Assembly (NCBI RefSeq): GCF_027947595.1 | Contig: NZ_CP116257.1 | Coordinates: forward strand, 1,612,001-1,676,000 | DNA: 64,000 nucleotides | Reading direction: 5' to 3' | Origin: Streptomyces lienomycini | GTDB taxonomy: Bacteria; Actinomycetota; Actinomycetes; Streptomycetales; Streptomycetaceae | Part shown: positions 42,918-52,063 of the stretch, one piece after another | Layout of the letters: each line of letters starts with the position of its first letter | Position numbering within the stretch: the first letter of the stretch is position 1 | Position numbers and translations under genes: made by a program | The notes under the pieces: model-generated | The model's input: the letters and a program-made list of their open reading frames with translations, nothing else | Database searches by the model: none | What the model was told of the DNA's origin: nothing

Positions 42918-44596
42918 GCGACGCCTGGATCTGCTCGGTCCTGCAGTCCTACGAAGGCGACCACGCCCCGGCCCACCGCTACGTGGACGGCGACGGACAC
43001 ACCCGGGAACTCTCGCGGGCCCGGCTCCTGGACGAGGTACGCGACCGCGCCCGGCGGCTGACCGCGTGCGGGGCGGGCCCCGGCAGCCGGGTGGCGCTGT
43101 CGGCCGAGAACCCCGGGCGGTTCGTCCCCGCCTTCCTCGGCGCCGTCTGGGCCGGCATGATCCCCGTCCCGCTCCCGCCGCCACCGGTCCTCGGACGGCG
43201 CGACGCGTGGACCGAAGGGCTCGCCGCGTCGCTCCCCGTGGCCCGGCCGGACCTCGTCGTCGCCGAGGCGACGACGCTCGCCCAGCTGCCCCCGACCGCG
43301 GCCCGCCATCTCTCCTACGACTCCCTGGAGGCAGCCTCCGCACCGGCGGACCCGCCCGCACCCGCGGCCTACCGGCCCGACCGGACCGCCTACCTCCAGT
43401 TCAGCAGCGGCAGCACGGGACGGCCCAGGGCGGTCGTGGCCACCGCCGGCTCGGTGACCGCCAACAGCCTCGCCATCATGCGGCACGGACTGGCCGCCGA
43501 CCCCGCCCGCGACCACGGCGTGAGCTGGCTGCCGCTCCACCACGACATGGGCCTGGTCGGGTTCGTCCTCGCCCCGCTGGCCGTCGGCGTACCCGTGACG
43601 CTCCTCGCCACCCGACTGTTCGTCCGCGACCCCGGCATCTGGATGCGCACCCTGTCCGACGTGGGAGGCACGATCACCGGCGCCCCCAACTTCGCCTACG
43701 CGCTGGCCACCCGGCGCACGGACGACGACCGCCTGGCCCGCCTCGACCTGTCCGCGGCACACACCCTGCTCTGCGGCGGCGAACCGGTCAGTCCCCGCAC
43801 CCTGCGGCGCTTCGCCGACGCCCACCACGTGGCCGGACTCGACCCGGCGGCGCTGCGCCCGTGCTACGGACTGGCCGAGTCGACGCTCGCGGTGTCCATC
43901 GCCCCCCGGGGCACGGCATCGCGCCCCGACCGGGTCTCCTGGGCCCGCCTGCGCGACCACGACCGGGCCGCCCCCTGCGGCGACGACGAGGAAGCCGTGG
44001 AGGTCGCGGGCTGCGGTCCGCCCTTCCCCGGCCACGAGGCACGCGTCGTCGACGGCGCCGGACTGCCCTGCGCCGAGCGGCAGGTGGGCGAGATCTGGGT
44101 CCGCGGCCCCTCCGTGTGCGCCGGGTACGCGGACGAGGCGCGCGAGCGGCCCGCCCCGGTCGCCGACGACGGCTGGCTGCGCACCGGGGACCGCGGCTAC
44201 CTCGCCGACGGAGCCCTCCACCCGGCGGGCCGGCTGAAGGACGTCCTCGTCGTCCAGGGACGCAACATCGACCCGCAGCGCGTCGAGTGGGCCGCCGAGG
44301 CGGCGGAAGGCGTGCGCACCGGAGGAGCCGTCGCCTTCACCCGGCCGGGGACCGACACCGAGGAGGTGGTCGTGGTCGCCGAATGCCGCCCCCACCAGTC
44401 GGAGCGGATCGGCGGCGCCGTACGCGAGATCGTCTCGCAGCGCCTCGGGCTGAGCGTCGGCGACGTCGTGGCCGTCGTCCCGGGCACGCTCGCGAAGACG
44501 ACGTCGGGCAAACCCCGGCGCCAGGAGATGCGCCGCCGCTACCTCCTCGGAGACCTCCCACCCGTCACCACCGACCCGCGAAGGAACAGCTCATGA
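42914..44596 (+). CDS. Fatty acyl-AMP ligase-like enzyme (FAAL type)
   Basis: A 560-residue ANL-superfamily enzyme starting at GTG 42914, overlapping the upstream stop. The AMP-binding core has FSSGSTGRPRAVVATAG (P-loop), WLPLHHDMGLVG (FAAL-typical), CYGLAESTLAVS and DGWLRTGDRGYL. The HHDMGLVG and GLAESTLAV forms are characteristic of FAALs, which activate free fatty acids as adenylates and load them on an ACP rather than CoA. The next gene is an ACP, the expected acceptor. The C-terminal lysine region is KTTSGKPRRQEM. Confidence 0.85.
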   Translation: MSDAWICSVLQSYEGDHAPAHRYVDGDGHTRELSRARLLDEVRDRARRLTACGAGPGSRVALSAENPGRFVPAFLGAVWAGMIPVPLPPPPVLGRRDAWTEGLAASLPVARPDLVVAEATTLAQLPPTAARHLSYDSLEAASAPADPPAPAAYRPDRTAYLQFSSGSTGRPRAVVATAGSVTANSLAIMRHGLAADPARDHGVSWLPLHHDMGLVGFVLAPLAVGVPVTLLATRLFVRDPGIWMRTLSDVGGTITGAPNFAYALATRRTDDDRLARLDLSAAHTLLCGGEPVSPRTLRRFADAHHVAGLDPAALRPCYGLAESTLAVSIAPRGTASRPDRVSWARLRDHDRAAPCGDDEEAVEVAGCGPPFPGHEARVVDGAGLPCAERQVGEIWVRGPSVCAGYADEARERPAPVADDGWLRTGDRGYLADGALHPAGRLKDVLVVQGRNIDPQRVEWAAEAAEGVRTGGAVAFTRPGTDTEEVVVVAECRPHQSERIGGAVREIVSQRLGLSVGDVVAVVPGTLAKTTSGKPRRQEMRRRYLLGDLPPVTTDPRRNSS

Positions 44597-44883
44597 CACC
44601 GTCCGACATCCCGCAGGTCCTGCACCGGGCCTACCAGCAGGTCACGCAGCGCGACCCCGGGACCCTGGACCGGGACGCCGACATCCGCGCGCTGGGCGTC
44701 GACTCCGTGCAGCTCCTCGAAATGATCGTGATCGCCGAGACCGAGCTGGGCCTGCGCGTCCCGGACGCGGCCCTGGGCAGCGTGGAGACGATCGGGGACC
44801 TGTACGACATGCTCGGCCAGGCACTGCCGCAGACGCAGACGCAGGGACAGGCGCTTCCGCAGACCCCGACGGCCGTGCGATGA
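44593..44883 (+). CDS. Acyl carrier protein (first ACP of the cluster)
   Basis: A 96-residue carrier protein starting at ATG 44593 (overlap with the ligase stop). The phosphopantetheine serine is in LGVDSVQLLEMIV. Its tail is Gln/Pro/Thr-rich. Sitting directly after the FAAL and before the desaturase, it is the likely carrier of the activated chain for both. Confidence 0.9.
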   Translation: MTPSDIPQVLHRAYQQVTQRDPGTLDRDADIRALGVDSVQLLEMIVIAETELGLRVPDAALGSVETIGDLYDMLGQALPQTQTQGQALPQTPTAVR

Positions 44884-45674
44884 CCTCGATCGCACTGCGC
44901 GAGGCGTTCCACCGCGAGTTCATGACCTTCTTCGAGCGGGCCGAACGGACCCGCCGCTGGAGCGTCTTCGACGACGTCCCCTGGGACCGGCTGCCCGAGG
45001 TGCCGGAGGACCCCGGACTGGCCCTCGCCGCCGAGACGTTCTGCGGCATCGAGATGTTCCTGCCCGACTACCTCCAGGCCCACCTGTCGCTGCTGGTCGG
45101 CGACTACGGGCAGGCCTGGTTCTCCGCGAACTGGGGCTACGAGGAGGCCAAGCACGCCCTCGCCCTGCGCGAGTACCTGCTGCGCAGCGGCCGGCGCACC
45201 GAGGCGCAGCTGCGGGAGTTCGGGGACGCCGTACTGGCACGCCGCTGGGAGCCGCCGTACCGGACGCCCCGGCAGATGGTCGTGTACTCCGCCCTCCAGG
45301 AACTGACGACCTTCGTCAGCTACCGCAAGCAGCGCGAACTCGCCCAGCGGCTGGACGACCCGGTCCTCGCCGAGGTCTACCGGCTGATCGGCCGGGACGA
45401 GATGGCGCACTGCCGCTTCTACCAGCGGATCCTGACCCTGCACCTCGACGAGGACCGGGACGGCACGCTGAAGGACCTCGCCCACGTGGTGCGCACCTTC
45501 CGCATGCCCGCCCACGAGCTGCTGCCCGACCGCGCGGACCGCGAGAGCGTCCGCACCACCGGCTTCGGCAACGGCGCCTTCATCACGGAGGTCGTCCTGC
45601 CCTCGCTCGGCGCGCTCGGCCTCACCCGGCACGACCTGTACTCCGCCGCGGCCACCGTGCCCGCGGCCCGCTGA
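44880..45674 (+). CDS. Di-iron acyl-ACP desaturase-like oxygenase (FA_desaturase_2/ferritin-like)
   Basis: A 264-residue all-helical protein overlapping the ACP gene by 4 nt. The four-helix di-iron ligand set is visible: Glu in ETFCGIE, EExxH in YEEAKHAL, Glu in LQELTTFVSY and ExxH in RDEMAHCRFY. This fits soluble acyl-ACP desaturases or related di-iron oxygenases acting on ACP-bound chains. It is shorter than the second desaturase of the cluster and clearly diverged from it, so the two may act at different positions or do different reactions. Confidence 0.8.
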   Translation: MTSIALREAFHREFMTFFERAERTRRWSVFDDVPWDRLPEVPEDPGLALAAETFCGIEMFLPDYLQAHLSLLVGDYGQAWFSANWGYEEAKHALALREYLLRSGRRTEAQLREFGDAVLARRWEPPYRTPRQMVVYSALQELTTFVSYRKQRELAQRLDDPVLAEVYRLIGRDEMAHCRFYQRILTLHLDEDRDGTLKDLAHVVRTFRMPAHELLPDRADRESVRTTGFGNGAFITEVVLPSLGALGLTRHDLYSAAATVPAAR

Positions 45675-45687
45675 GGCGGGGTTCCGG

Positions 45688-45719
45688 GCGGCTCCCGCGG
45701 ACCGTGCCGCGGGAGCCGC
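45688..45719. terminator. Bidirectional terminator between the two desaturase genes
   Basis: A 13-bp perfect stem, GCGGCTCCCGCGG/CCGCGGGAGCCGC, with a 6-nt loop in the 58-bp convergent gap. Confidence 0.85.
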
Positions 45720-45732
45720 TCCGACCGGCCCC

Positions 45733-46659
45733 CTAGAGCGCGGAGTTCACATGGCCGGCGAACCTGCGCGCCTGCGCTTCCGACCCCCGCAGCAGCACCG
45801 CGAGCCGGTCCCGGGCCTCCTCGCCGTCGGCGCCGAGACCGGTCCGGTCGAACACCCGCAGGTGGCGCACGACCGGTGCCAGCACCTCCGTGTGGTGGGT
45901 CACCGGGGAGTAGATGCCCGACCGCGCCATCGACATCGACAGACGCGGGAAGTCGGGCGCGGCGTGCGCCGGGGACCGGAACGTCGCCACCACGGTCGCC
46001 AGCGCCCGTACGGTCCGCTCCGGCCGCAGTTCCATGGCCGCTTCGAGGATCCGGCGGTAGAACAGCATGTGCCGGTTCTCGTCCTGGGCGATCCGCCGCA
46101 GCAGCGCCGCGCACACCGGCTCGCCGCAGATCCGCCTGATGTTCCGGTACGAGATCCGGGTCGCCAGTTCCTGCAGGGTGACGTACACCAGCCCGGCCAG
46201 CACGTCGCCGCGGTAGTCGCTGTCGTACCCGGTCTGCATGTGCCGTCGGCGCGCGTCCTCCATGGCCACCGGATCGGCGGCCCGCGTGACGACCAGGTAG
46301 TCCCGGACGGCCGTCCCGTGGCGGTCCTCCTCCACCGTCCACCGGTTGACCCAGGTGCCCCACGCGCCGTCCCTGCTGAACAGCTCGGCGATCACCCGGT
46401 GGTAGCTGGGCAGGTTGTCCTCGCTCAGGAGGTTGTGCAGCAGCGCGTCCCGCACCGCGGAGTCCATGGCGCCCTGCTCCGGCGACCAGGGCTCCCCTTC
46501 CAGGGGTCCGTCGTAGTCGCGCCCGAGCGCCCACGGAACGAACCGGTGCGGATACCAGTCGTCCGCGGTTTCGAAATGGGTGTCCAGGGCGCGTGCCACC
46601 ACCGGCTCCAACTCGGTGAGCAGCCCGATGTCTTCGCGCTCCACCTCTGGCGCGTGCAT
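45733..46659 (-). CDS. Acyl-ACP desaturase (DesA type)
   Basis: A 308-residue soluble di-iron desaturase starting at ATG 46659. The plant-type signature is nearly perfect: first Glu around SEDNLPSYH, EEDRHG in NRWTVEEDRHGTAV, Glu in LQELATRISY and DENRH in AQDENRHMLFY. It introduces double bonds into ACP-bound fatty acids with O2 and ferredoxin. It is the only cluster gene on the minus strand, divergent from oleB across 263 bp of control region. Whether it serves the cluster or general lipid desaturation is not clear from sequence. Confidence 0.9.
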   Translation of the reverse strand: MHAPEVEREDIGLLTELEPVVARALDTHFETADDWYPHRFVPWALGRDYDGPLEGEPWSPEQGAMDSAVRDALLHNLLSEDNLPSYHRVIAELFSRDGAWGTWVNRWTVEEDRHGTAVRDYLVVTRAADPVAMEDARRRHMQTGYDSDYRGDVLAGLVYVTLQELATRISYRNIRRICGEPVCAALLRRIAQDENRHMLFYRRILEAAMELRPERTVRALATVVATFRSPAHAAPDFPRLSMSMARSGIYSPVTHHTEVLAPVVRHLRVFDRTGLGADGEEARDRLAVLLRGSEAQARRFAGHVNSAL

Positions 46660-46922
46660 AACAGCCTCCCGACGATGCCGAAGTGCGGCGAGACCGTCCA
46701 CGCTCCGGCGGATTCCAACCGGTCACCGGCCATGCTCGCCCACCGCGCGGGCGCACCCCGCACAGCGCGCCGGGCCGCCGACGAGAGCCGGTAAGTGTGA
46801 TGAATTCCGGTGAGCGACAAGGGGGTTCGCGCTCGGGGCACGCCTGATCCAGCCGGGTGAAGTTTCCGCGCCGACGAGAATTCCGCGCCGTCCGGCCGTC
46901 GGAGCCGACCTACCGTGGCGCC

Positions 46923-47846
46923 ATGCCTCCCCCCACGCCGCCGGCCGACCTGCTGCCCGGCTACCCGGCGGCCGACCGGTGGCGGCGCGTCCCGCAAACC
47001 GGCCAGCACTACGTCGACGCCGGATCGGGCCCGCCCGTCCTGCTGCTGCACGGGAACCCGTCGTGGAGCTACCAGTGGCGGCACCTGATCGCCGCGCTCT
47101 CCCCGGACTTCCGCTGCGTCGCCCCCGACCTCGCCGGGCTGGGGCTGTCACCGCGACCGCGCGTACCGGCCGCCGCCGTCGACCGGCATCTGCTGCAACT
47201 CGACCACCTCGACGCGCTGTTCGATCACCTCACCGCAGGCCGGGACACGCCCCGCGACGCCTGGACGCTGGTGCTGCACGACTGGGGCGGTCCGCTCGGC
47301 CTCGCCTGGGCGCGGCGCAGGGCACTGCGCCCCGCCCGCGTCGTCGTGCTCAACTCCCTCTGCTTCCCCTGGCCTTCCGGCTACCGGCTGCCCTTCTACC
47401 TGCGCTGGATCCGGGACCACCGCGGCGTCGCCGCCCTGGCCCACGCCACCAACTTCTTCCCCCGGGCCGCCGTACGCGGCGGAGTCGTGGCTCCGCTGCG
47501 CCGGGCCGAACGGCGGGCGTACCTGCTGCCGCTCGCCCGCGGCGGCGACCGGCGCGCGGTCGTGGACTTCGTACGCGGCATCCCGCGCGACGAACGGGAG
47601 GAGGCCTGGCGGCTCCTCGAACCGGGCGACGACGACGGGACCGACCTGGCCACCCTGCCGCTGTTCGTCGGCTGGGGCATGCGCGACCCCGTGTTCACGC
47701 CGCTCGTCCTCAAGGAGTGGGAACGCCGGTTCCCGCACGCGCGGGTCCACCGCTATCCCGACGCCGGCCACTACGTCATGGAGGACGCGGCACACCGGCT
47801 CGGGCGGGACATCCGCGACTTCCTCTCCTCCTCGGAACGGGGCTGA
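46923..47846 (+). CDS. oleB: OleB-like alpha/beta hydrolase (beta-lactone decarboxylase type)
   Basis: A 307-residue haloalkane-dehalogenase-family hydrolase starting at ATG 46923. Oxyanion motif LLHGNPSWSYQWRHL, nucleophile Asp in VLHDWGGPLG (HDWGG instead of GxSxG), and the catalytic His in PDAGHYVMED are present. OleB enzymes decarboxylate cis-beta-lactones to olefins. In many actinobacteria OleB is fused to OleC, but here they are separate genes 2 nt apart. The lid domain around residues 140-200 would set chain preference. Confidence 0.85.
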   Translation: MPPPTPPADLLPGYPAADRWRRVPQTGQHYVDAGSGPPVLLLHGNPSWSYQWRHLIAALSPDFRCVAPDLAGLGLSPRPRVPAAAVDRHLLQLDHLDALFDHLTAGRDTPRDAWTLVLHDWGGPLGLAWARRRALRPARVVVLNSLCFPWPSGYRLPFYLRWIRDHRGVAALAHATNFFPRAAVRGGVVAPLRRAERRAYLLPLARGGDRRAVVDFVRGIPRDEREEAWRLLEPGDDDGTDLATLPLFVGWGMRDPVFTPLVLKEWERRFPHARVHRYPDAGHYVMEDAAHRLGRDIRDFLSSSERG

Positions 47847-47848
47847 CC

Positions 47849-49417
47849 ATGGCCGACCTCCACGCCCGGCTGGAGCGGCTCGCCGCGGAACGGCCGCACG
47901 ACACCGCCCTCGTCCACGGCCGCCGCGACGGTTCGGGCCGGGCCGTCACCTTCGCCCGGCTCGTCGCGGGATGCCGGGAGGCGGCCCGGGCCTTCGAACG
48001 GGCCGGGGTACGCCGCGGCCACAAGGCCGTGACCATGACCGGCGACCCGTACCACCTGTTCACCACCGTCCACGGCCTGCTCGCCGTCGGAGCGGTCCCG
48101 GTCCTGGTCGACCCCGGCCTGCCCCGGGCCGCCCTGCGGCAGTGCCTGGACGAGGTCGCCCCCGAGGTCTTCGTCGGGCAACCGCTCGCGCACCTGGGGC
48201 GTACGGCACTGGGCTGGGCCCGCGGTCACGTAAGGACGGCCGTCGTCACCGGGGCGTCCGTGCCGGGCCTGCGGCGGCGACTGCCCGTGCCCCGCGCCCG
48301 GCAGGGCCGGACGCCCTCCCCTCCGCCCGCGCCCGACGACCTCGCGCTGATCGCCTTCACCTCCGGATCGACCGGGATTCCCAAGGGGGCCGAGTACCAC
48401 CACAGCACCCTGGTCGGGCAGGCCGAGACGCTGGCCCGCCTGGTCGGCACCGACGGCACGCTGTTCGCCGGGTTCCTTCCCGTCGTCCTGCTCGGGCCGC
48501 TGCTCGGGCACACGACCGTCGCCCCCGCGGTCAGCCACCGCGCCCCGGCCCGCACACCGCCCGCACGCCTGGTCCGCCCGCTCCTGGAGCACCGGACGGA
48601 CGTGGTGGTCGGCTCGCCCGCCGTCCTCGGGCTGCTCGCCGAGCACTGCGCGCGCAGGCGGCTCACCCTCGACTCCGTCGACCGCGTGATCTCCTTCGGC
48701 GCCCCGCTGCGCGCGGGCCTCGCCGACGCGCTGCACGCGGTGCTGCGGCCGGACGCCCAGGTGCTCAGCGCGTACGGGGCCACCGAGTGCCTGCCGGTGA
48801 GTGCCGTCAGCACCACCGAGGCCCGCTCCCCGGGCACCGGCACCTGCGTGGGCCGGCCCCTCGACGGCGTCGTGGCCAGGATCCTCGACGCCGGTCCCGA
48901 CGGTGTCGGCGAGATCGCCGTCACGGGCGGCAACGTCAGCCCGGCCTACCACGCCCGGCCCGAGGCCACCGCGGCCGCCAAGACCGTCACCGACCAGGGC
49001 GTCCAGCACCGGACCGGCGACATGGGGACCATCGACGAGGCGGGCCGCATCTGGTTCCACGGCCGCCGCAGCCACCGCGTCCTCGGTACCGACCACGTCC
49101 TGACCACCGAGGACGTCGAGGCCGCCGCCGACACCGTGCCCGGCGTACGGCGCAGCGCCCTCGTCGGCGTCGGCGAGCCGGGCCGGCAGCGGGCCGTGCT
49201 GTGCGTGGAGCTGACCGCACGGGCACCCGGGCGGGGGGCTGGACGGGGGGCGGTGGTCGCGGCGGTGCGTGAGCTGCTCGACCGGCGTCCCGAAGGGCGG
49301 CACGTCACCGCCGTCCTCGTCCACCCGGGATTCCCGACGGACATCCGGCACAACTCCAAGATCAACCGTGAGCGGCTGGCCGACTGGGCCGCCCGGCGCC
49401 CGCGGAGGCCGCGGTGA
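47849..49417 (+). CDS. oleC: OleC-like beta-lactone synthetase (ANL superfamily)
   Basis: A 522-residue adenylating enzyme starting at ATG 47849, 2 nt after oleB. AMP-binding FTSGSTGIPKGAEYHHS, SAYGATECLPVSAVS and HRTGDMGTIDEAGRIWF are present. The C-terminal DIRHNSKINRERLADWA matches the OleC-specific motif, distinguishing it from ordinary acyl-CoA ligases. OleC closes beta-hydroxy acids to beta-lactones using ATP. Coupled by a GTGA overlap to oleD. Confidence 0.88.
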   Translation: MADLHARLERLAAERPHDTALVHGRRDGSGRAVTFARLVAGCREAARAFERAGVRRGHKAVTMTGDPYHLFTTVHGLLAVGAVPVLVDPGLPRAALRQCLDEVAPEVFVGQPLAHLGRTALGWARGHVRTAVVTGASVPGLRRRLPVPRARQGRTPSPPPAPDDLALIAFTSGSTGIPKGAEYHHSTLVGQAETLARLVGTDGTLFAGFLPVVLLGPLLGHTTVAPAVSHRAPARTPPARLVRPLLEHRTDVVVGSPAVLGLLAEHCARRRLTLDSVDRVISFGAPLRAGLADALHAVLRPDAQVLSAYGATECLPVSAVSTTEARSPGTGTCVGRPLDGVVARILDAGPDGVGEIAVTGGNVSPAYHARPEATAAAKTVTDQGVQHRTGDMGTIDEAGRIWFHGRRSHRVLGTDHVLTTEDVEAAADTVPGVRRSALVGVGEPGRQRAVLCVELTARAPGRGAGRGAVVAAVRELLDRRPEGRHVTAVLVHPGFPTDIRHNSKINRERLADWAARRPRRPR

Positions 49418-50562
49418 GCGCGTCCGCCCCCGCCCGGGTCCTCGTCACCGGCGGCAGCGGCTTCCTCGGCGCCGAGATCTGCCGGCAACTCACCGCCCGG
49501 GGCACCGAGACGGTCTCCCTCAGCCGCCGCCCGAGCGCCGCACTGACGCGGCTCGGCGTACGCCAGGTCCACGGCGACCTCACCGACCCGGCCGCCGTCG
49601 ACCGGGCCCTCGCCGGCTGCGACGCCGTCGTCCACAACGCCGCCCTCGCGGGATCCGGCGGTCCGGCGGGCCCCTACCGGCGCACCAACGTCGACGGCAC
49701 CCGCACGGTGCTCGACCGGTGCCGCCGGCACGGTGTGCGCACCCTCGTCCACACCTCGACCGCCAGCGTCGTCTTCCGGCCCGGGGGAGTGGTGAACGCC
49801 GACGAGTGGCTGCCCCACCCGCGCCGGTACCTGGCCGCCTACCCGCACACCAAGGCCGTCGCCGAGACCCTCGTCCTGGGCGCCCACGCCCCCGGCCTCG
49901 CCACCCTCGCCCTGCGCCCGCACATCATCTGGGGGCCGGGTGATCCGCACTTCCTGCCCGCCCTCACGCGCGCCGTCCGCGGGGGCCGCCTCGTCATGCC
50001 GGGCGACGGCTCCAACCTCGTCGACACCACCCACGTCCGCACCGCCGCCCACGCCCACCTGCTCGCCCTCGACCACCTCCACCAGGGGCGGCCCGTCGGC
50101 GGCCGGGCCTACTTCGTCGCCCAGGGCGAGCCGCTGCCGCTGAGGGACCTCGTCCTCGCGCTGCTCGCCGCCGCCGGTGTCCGCGCCGTCTGGCGGCCCG
50201 TACCCGCCGCCCTCGCCCACGCCGCCGCGATCGTGCGCGAGACCGCCGCCCGGCTGCCGGGCACCACCGGTACGCACGGCCTCAGCCGCTTCCTGGTCGC
50301 CGAACTGGTGCACCCGCACTGGTTCGACCTGACCTCGGCCCGCACCGGTCTCGGGTTCACGCCGCCGCTCGGCGTCGCCGAGGGCATCCGGGAGGCGTTC
50401 GAGGCGGCCGGCCGCCCCACGGCGGGCGCGGACCTCCTCGCCCGGTTCCTGCCCGGGCCGACGCCGCCGTCCACAGCGGCCGACCCGGCCGGGACGAAGC
50501 GCCCGCCCCCGCCCGCTCACCCCGCCTCACCCGGCACCGAGAAGGGAACCGCCCGCCCATGA
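49414..50562 (+). CDS. oleD: OleD-like NAD(P)-dependent beta-keto acid reductase (SDR/3-beta-HSD family)
   Basis: A 382-residue extended SDR starting at GTG 49414. The cofactor motif is VLVTGGSGFLGAEI, the catalytic Ser is in HTSTASVVF and the YxxxK pair in AAYPHTKAVAET. OleD reduces the 2-alkyl-3-ketoacid from OleA to the beta-hydroxy acid used by OleC. The C-terminal 50 residues are Pro-rich and disordered. It overlaps the next ACP gene by 4 nt. Confidence 0.86.
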   Translation: MSASAPARVLVTGGSGFLGAEICRQLTARGTETVSLSRRPSAALTRLGVRQVHGDLTDPAAVDRALAGCDAVVHNAALAGSGGPAGPYRRTNVDGTRTVLDRCRRHGVRTLVHTSTASVVFRPGGVVNADEWLPHPRRYLAAYPHTKAVAETLVLGAHAPGLATLALRPHIIWGPGDPHFLPALTRAVRGGRLVMPGDGSNLVDTTHVRTAAHAHLLALDHLHQGRPVGGRAYFVAQGEPLPLRDLVLALLAAAGVRAVWRPVPAALAHAAAIVRETAARLPGTTGTHGLSRFLVAELVHPHWFDLTSARTGLGFTPPLGVAEGIREAFEAAGRPTAGADLLARFLPGPTPPSTAADPAGTKRPPPPAHPASPGTEKGTARP

Positions 50563-50810
50563 CCGACACCTACGACGTGATCCGCTCCGTACTGACCACG
50601 ACGTTCCGGATCCCCGACGACGAGATCAGCCCCGAGCGCACACTCGAACAGCTCGAACTGGACTCCCTCGCCCTCGCCGAGTTCGCGCTCATCCTCCAGG
50701 AACGCCTTGAGGTGCGGATCGACGAGGAGCACGCCACCCGGGCCACCACCCTCGCGCAGGTCACCGAGCACCTCGACACCCTGCGCAACCAGTCGGTGGC
50801 CACGCAGTGA
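50559..50810 (+). CDS. Acyl carrier protein (second ACP of the cluster)
   Basis: An 83-residue carrier protein starting at ATG 50559. The phosphopantetheine attachment Ser is in LELDSLALAEF. Its sequence differs strongly from the first ACP of the cluster, so the two probably serve different enzymes: this one is coupled by overlap to the downstream KASII. Confidence 0.9.
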   Translation: MTDTYDVIRSVLTTTFRIPDDEISPERTLEQLELDSLALAEFALILQERLEVRIDEEHATRATTLAQVTEHLDTLRNQSVATQ

Positions 50811-52036
50811 CACCCCGGAGCCCCGTCGCGATCACCGGGCTCGGCCTGATCACACCGGGCGGAGAGGGAGCGCGGGCGACCTGGGACGCGGTGTGCGCCG
50901 GAACCGGCACCGCGGCCCCGGACCCCGCACTCACCGGCCTGCCCGTGGACTTCTCCTGCCGCGTCCCCCTGGCCGAGGAGGAACTGGACCGACGGGTCGG
51001 ACGCCGGGCGTGGCGCATGGGACGCTCGGCGAAGCTCGCCGTCCTCGCCGCCCGGGAAGCCGTCCGCGACGCCGGTCACCGCACCGCCGACTGGGACGGC
51101 GCCCGCGTCGCCACGATCCTCGGCTGCGGCATGGGCTGCGTGGACAGATGGGAGGAGCAGGGCCGACGCCTGGAGGAGCGCGGCCCCGACTTCGTCTCGC
51201 CGCTCGCCATCCCCCTGGTCCTGCCGAACCTCGGCGCCGGTGAGGTCTCCATCGACCTCGGGGCCCGCGGCATCAGCCTCGCCCCGGCCACCGCCTGCGC
51301 CTCCGGGGCGACCGCCCTCGCGCTGGCCCGCGACCTGCTGGCCGCCGACCTGTGCGACGTGGCCGTGGCCGGCGGCGTCGAGGCCGGTGTCAGCCGCCTG
51401 TCCGCCACCGGCTTCTGGCGCATGGGGGCCCTCTCCGAACGCCGCACCGCGCCGGCCGGGGCGTCCCGGCCGTTCGCCGCCGACCGGGACGGCTTCGTCG
51501 TCGCGGAGGGGGCCGGTGTCCTGGTCCTCGAACGCGCCGCCGACGCCGCCGCCCGCGGCAAGCCGCCCCGCGCCCTGCTCGCGGGCTGCGGCAGCACCTC
51601 CGACGCCCACCACCCCACCGCGCCCTCCCCCGACGGGCGCGGAGCGGAGGCCGCACTGCGCATCGCGCTCACCGAGGCCGCGCTCGATCCCGGGGACGTC
51701 GACCACGTCAACGCCCACGGCACGTCCACGCCGCTCAACGACGCCGCCGAGGCCGACCTGATCAGCCGGGCCCTGCCGCACCGGCCCAGTGTCACCGCGG
51801 CCAAGGGCGTCCTGGGGCACGGCCTCGGCGCCGCCGGGGCGATCGAGGCCGCGCTCACCGTGCTGACCCTCCAGCACCGGCGCGTCCCGCCGATCGCCAA
51901 CCTGGAGGCACCGGCACCCGGGTTCGACCTCGACTGCGTCGTGAAGGAACCGCGCCGCCAGGAGGTCCGCGCCGCGGTCAGCCACTCCTTCGGCTTCGGC
52001 GGGCACAACGTCGTCCTGGCGCTGACCCGCCCGTAG
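50807..52036 (+). CDS. Beta-ketoacyl-ACP synthase II-like enzyme
   Basis: A 409-residue FabF-type synthase starting at GTG 50807. The Cys-His-His triad is complete: TACASGATALALA, VNAHGTSTPLND and KGVLGHGLGAAG. It condenses malonyl-ACP with an acyl chain. As the last gene of the cluster, coupled to its own ACP, it may extend or build a chain for the ole-type enzymes. No ketoreductase or dehydratase partner is encoded in the cluster, so reduction would rely on the host fatty acid synthase or OleD. Confidence 0.92.
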   Translation: MTPRSPVAITGLGLITPGGEGARATWDAVCAGTGTAAPDPALTGLPVDFSCRVPLAEEELDRRVGRRAWRMGRSAKLAVLAAREAVRDAGHRTADWDGARVATILGCGMGCVDRWEEQGRRLEERGPDFVSPLAIPLVLPNLGAGEVSIDLGARGISLAPATACASGATALALARDLLAADLCDVAVAGGVEAGVSRLSATGFWRMGALSERRTAPAGASRPFAADRDGFVVAEGAGVLVLERAADAAARGKPPRALLAGCGSTSDAHHPTAPSPDGRGAEAALRIALTEAALDPGDVDHVNAHGTSTPLNDAAEADLISRALPHRPSVTAAKGVLGHGLGAAGAIEAALTVLTLQHRRVPPIANLEAPAPGFDLDCVVKEPRRQEVRAAVSHSFGFGGHNVVLALTRP

Positions 52037-52063
52037 CCCACCGGGCGGGACGCCTCCGGGACC

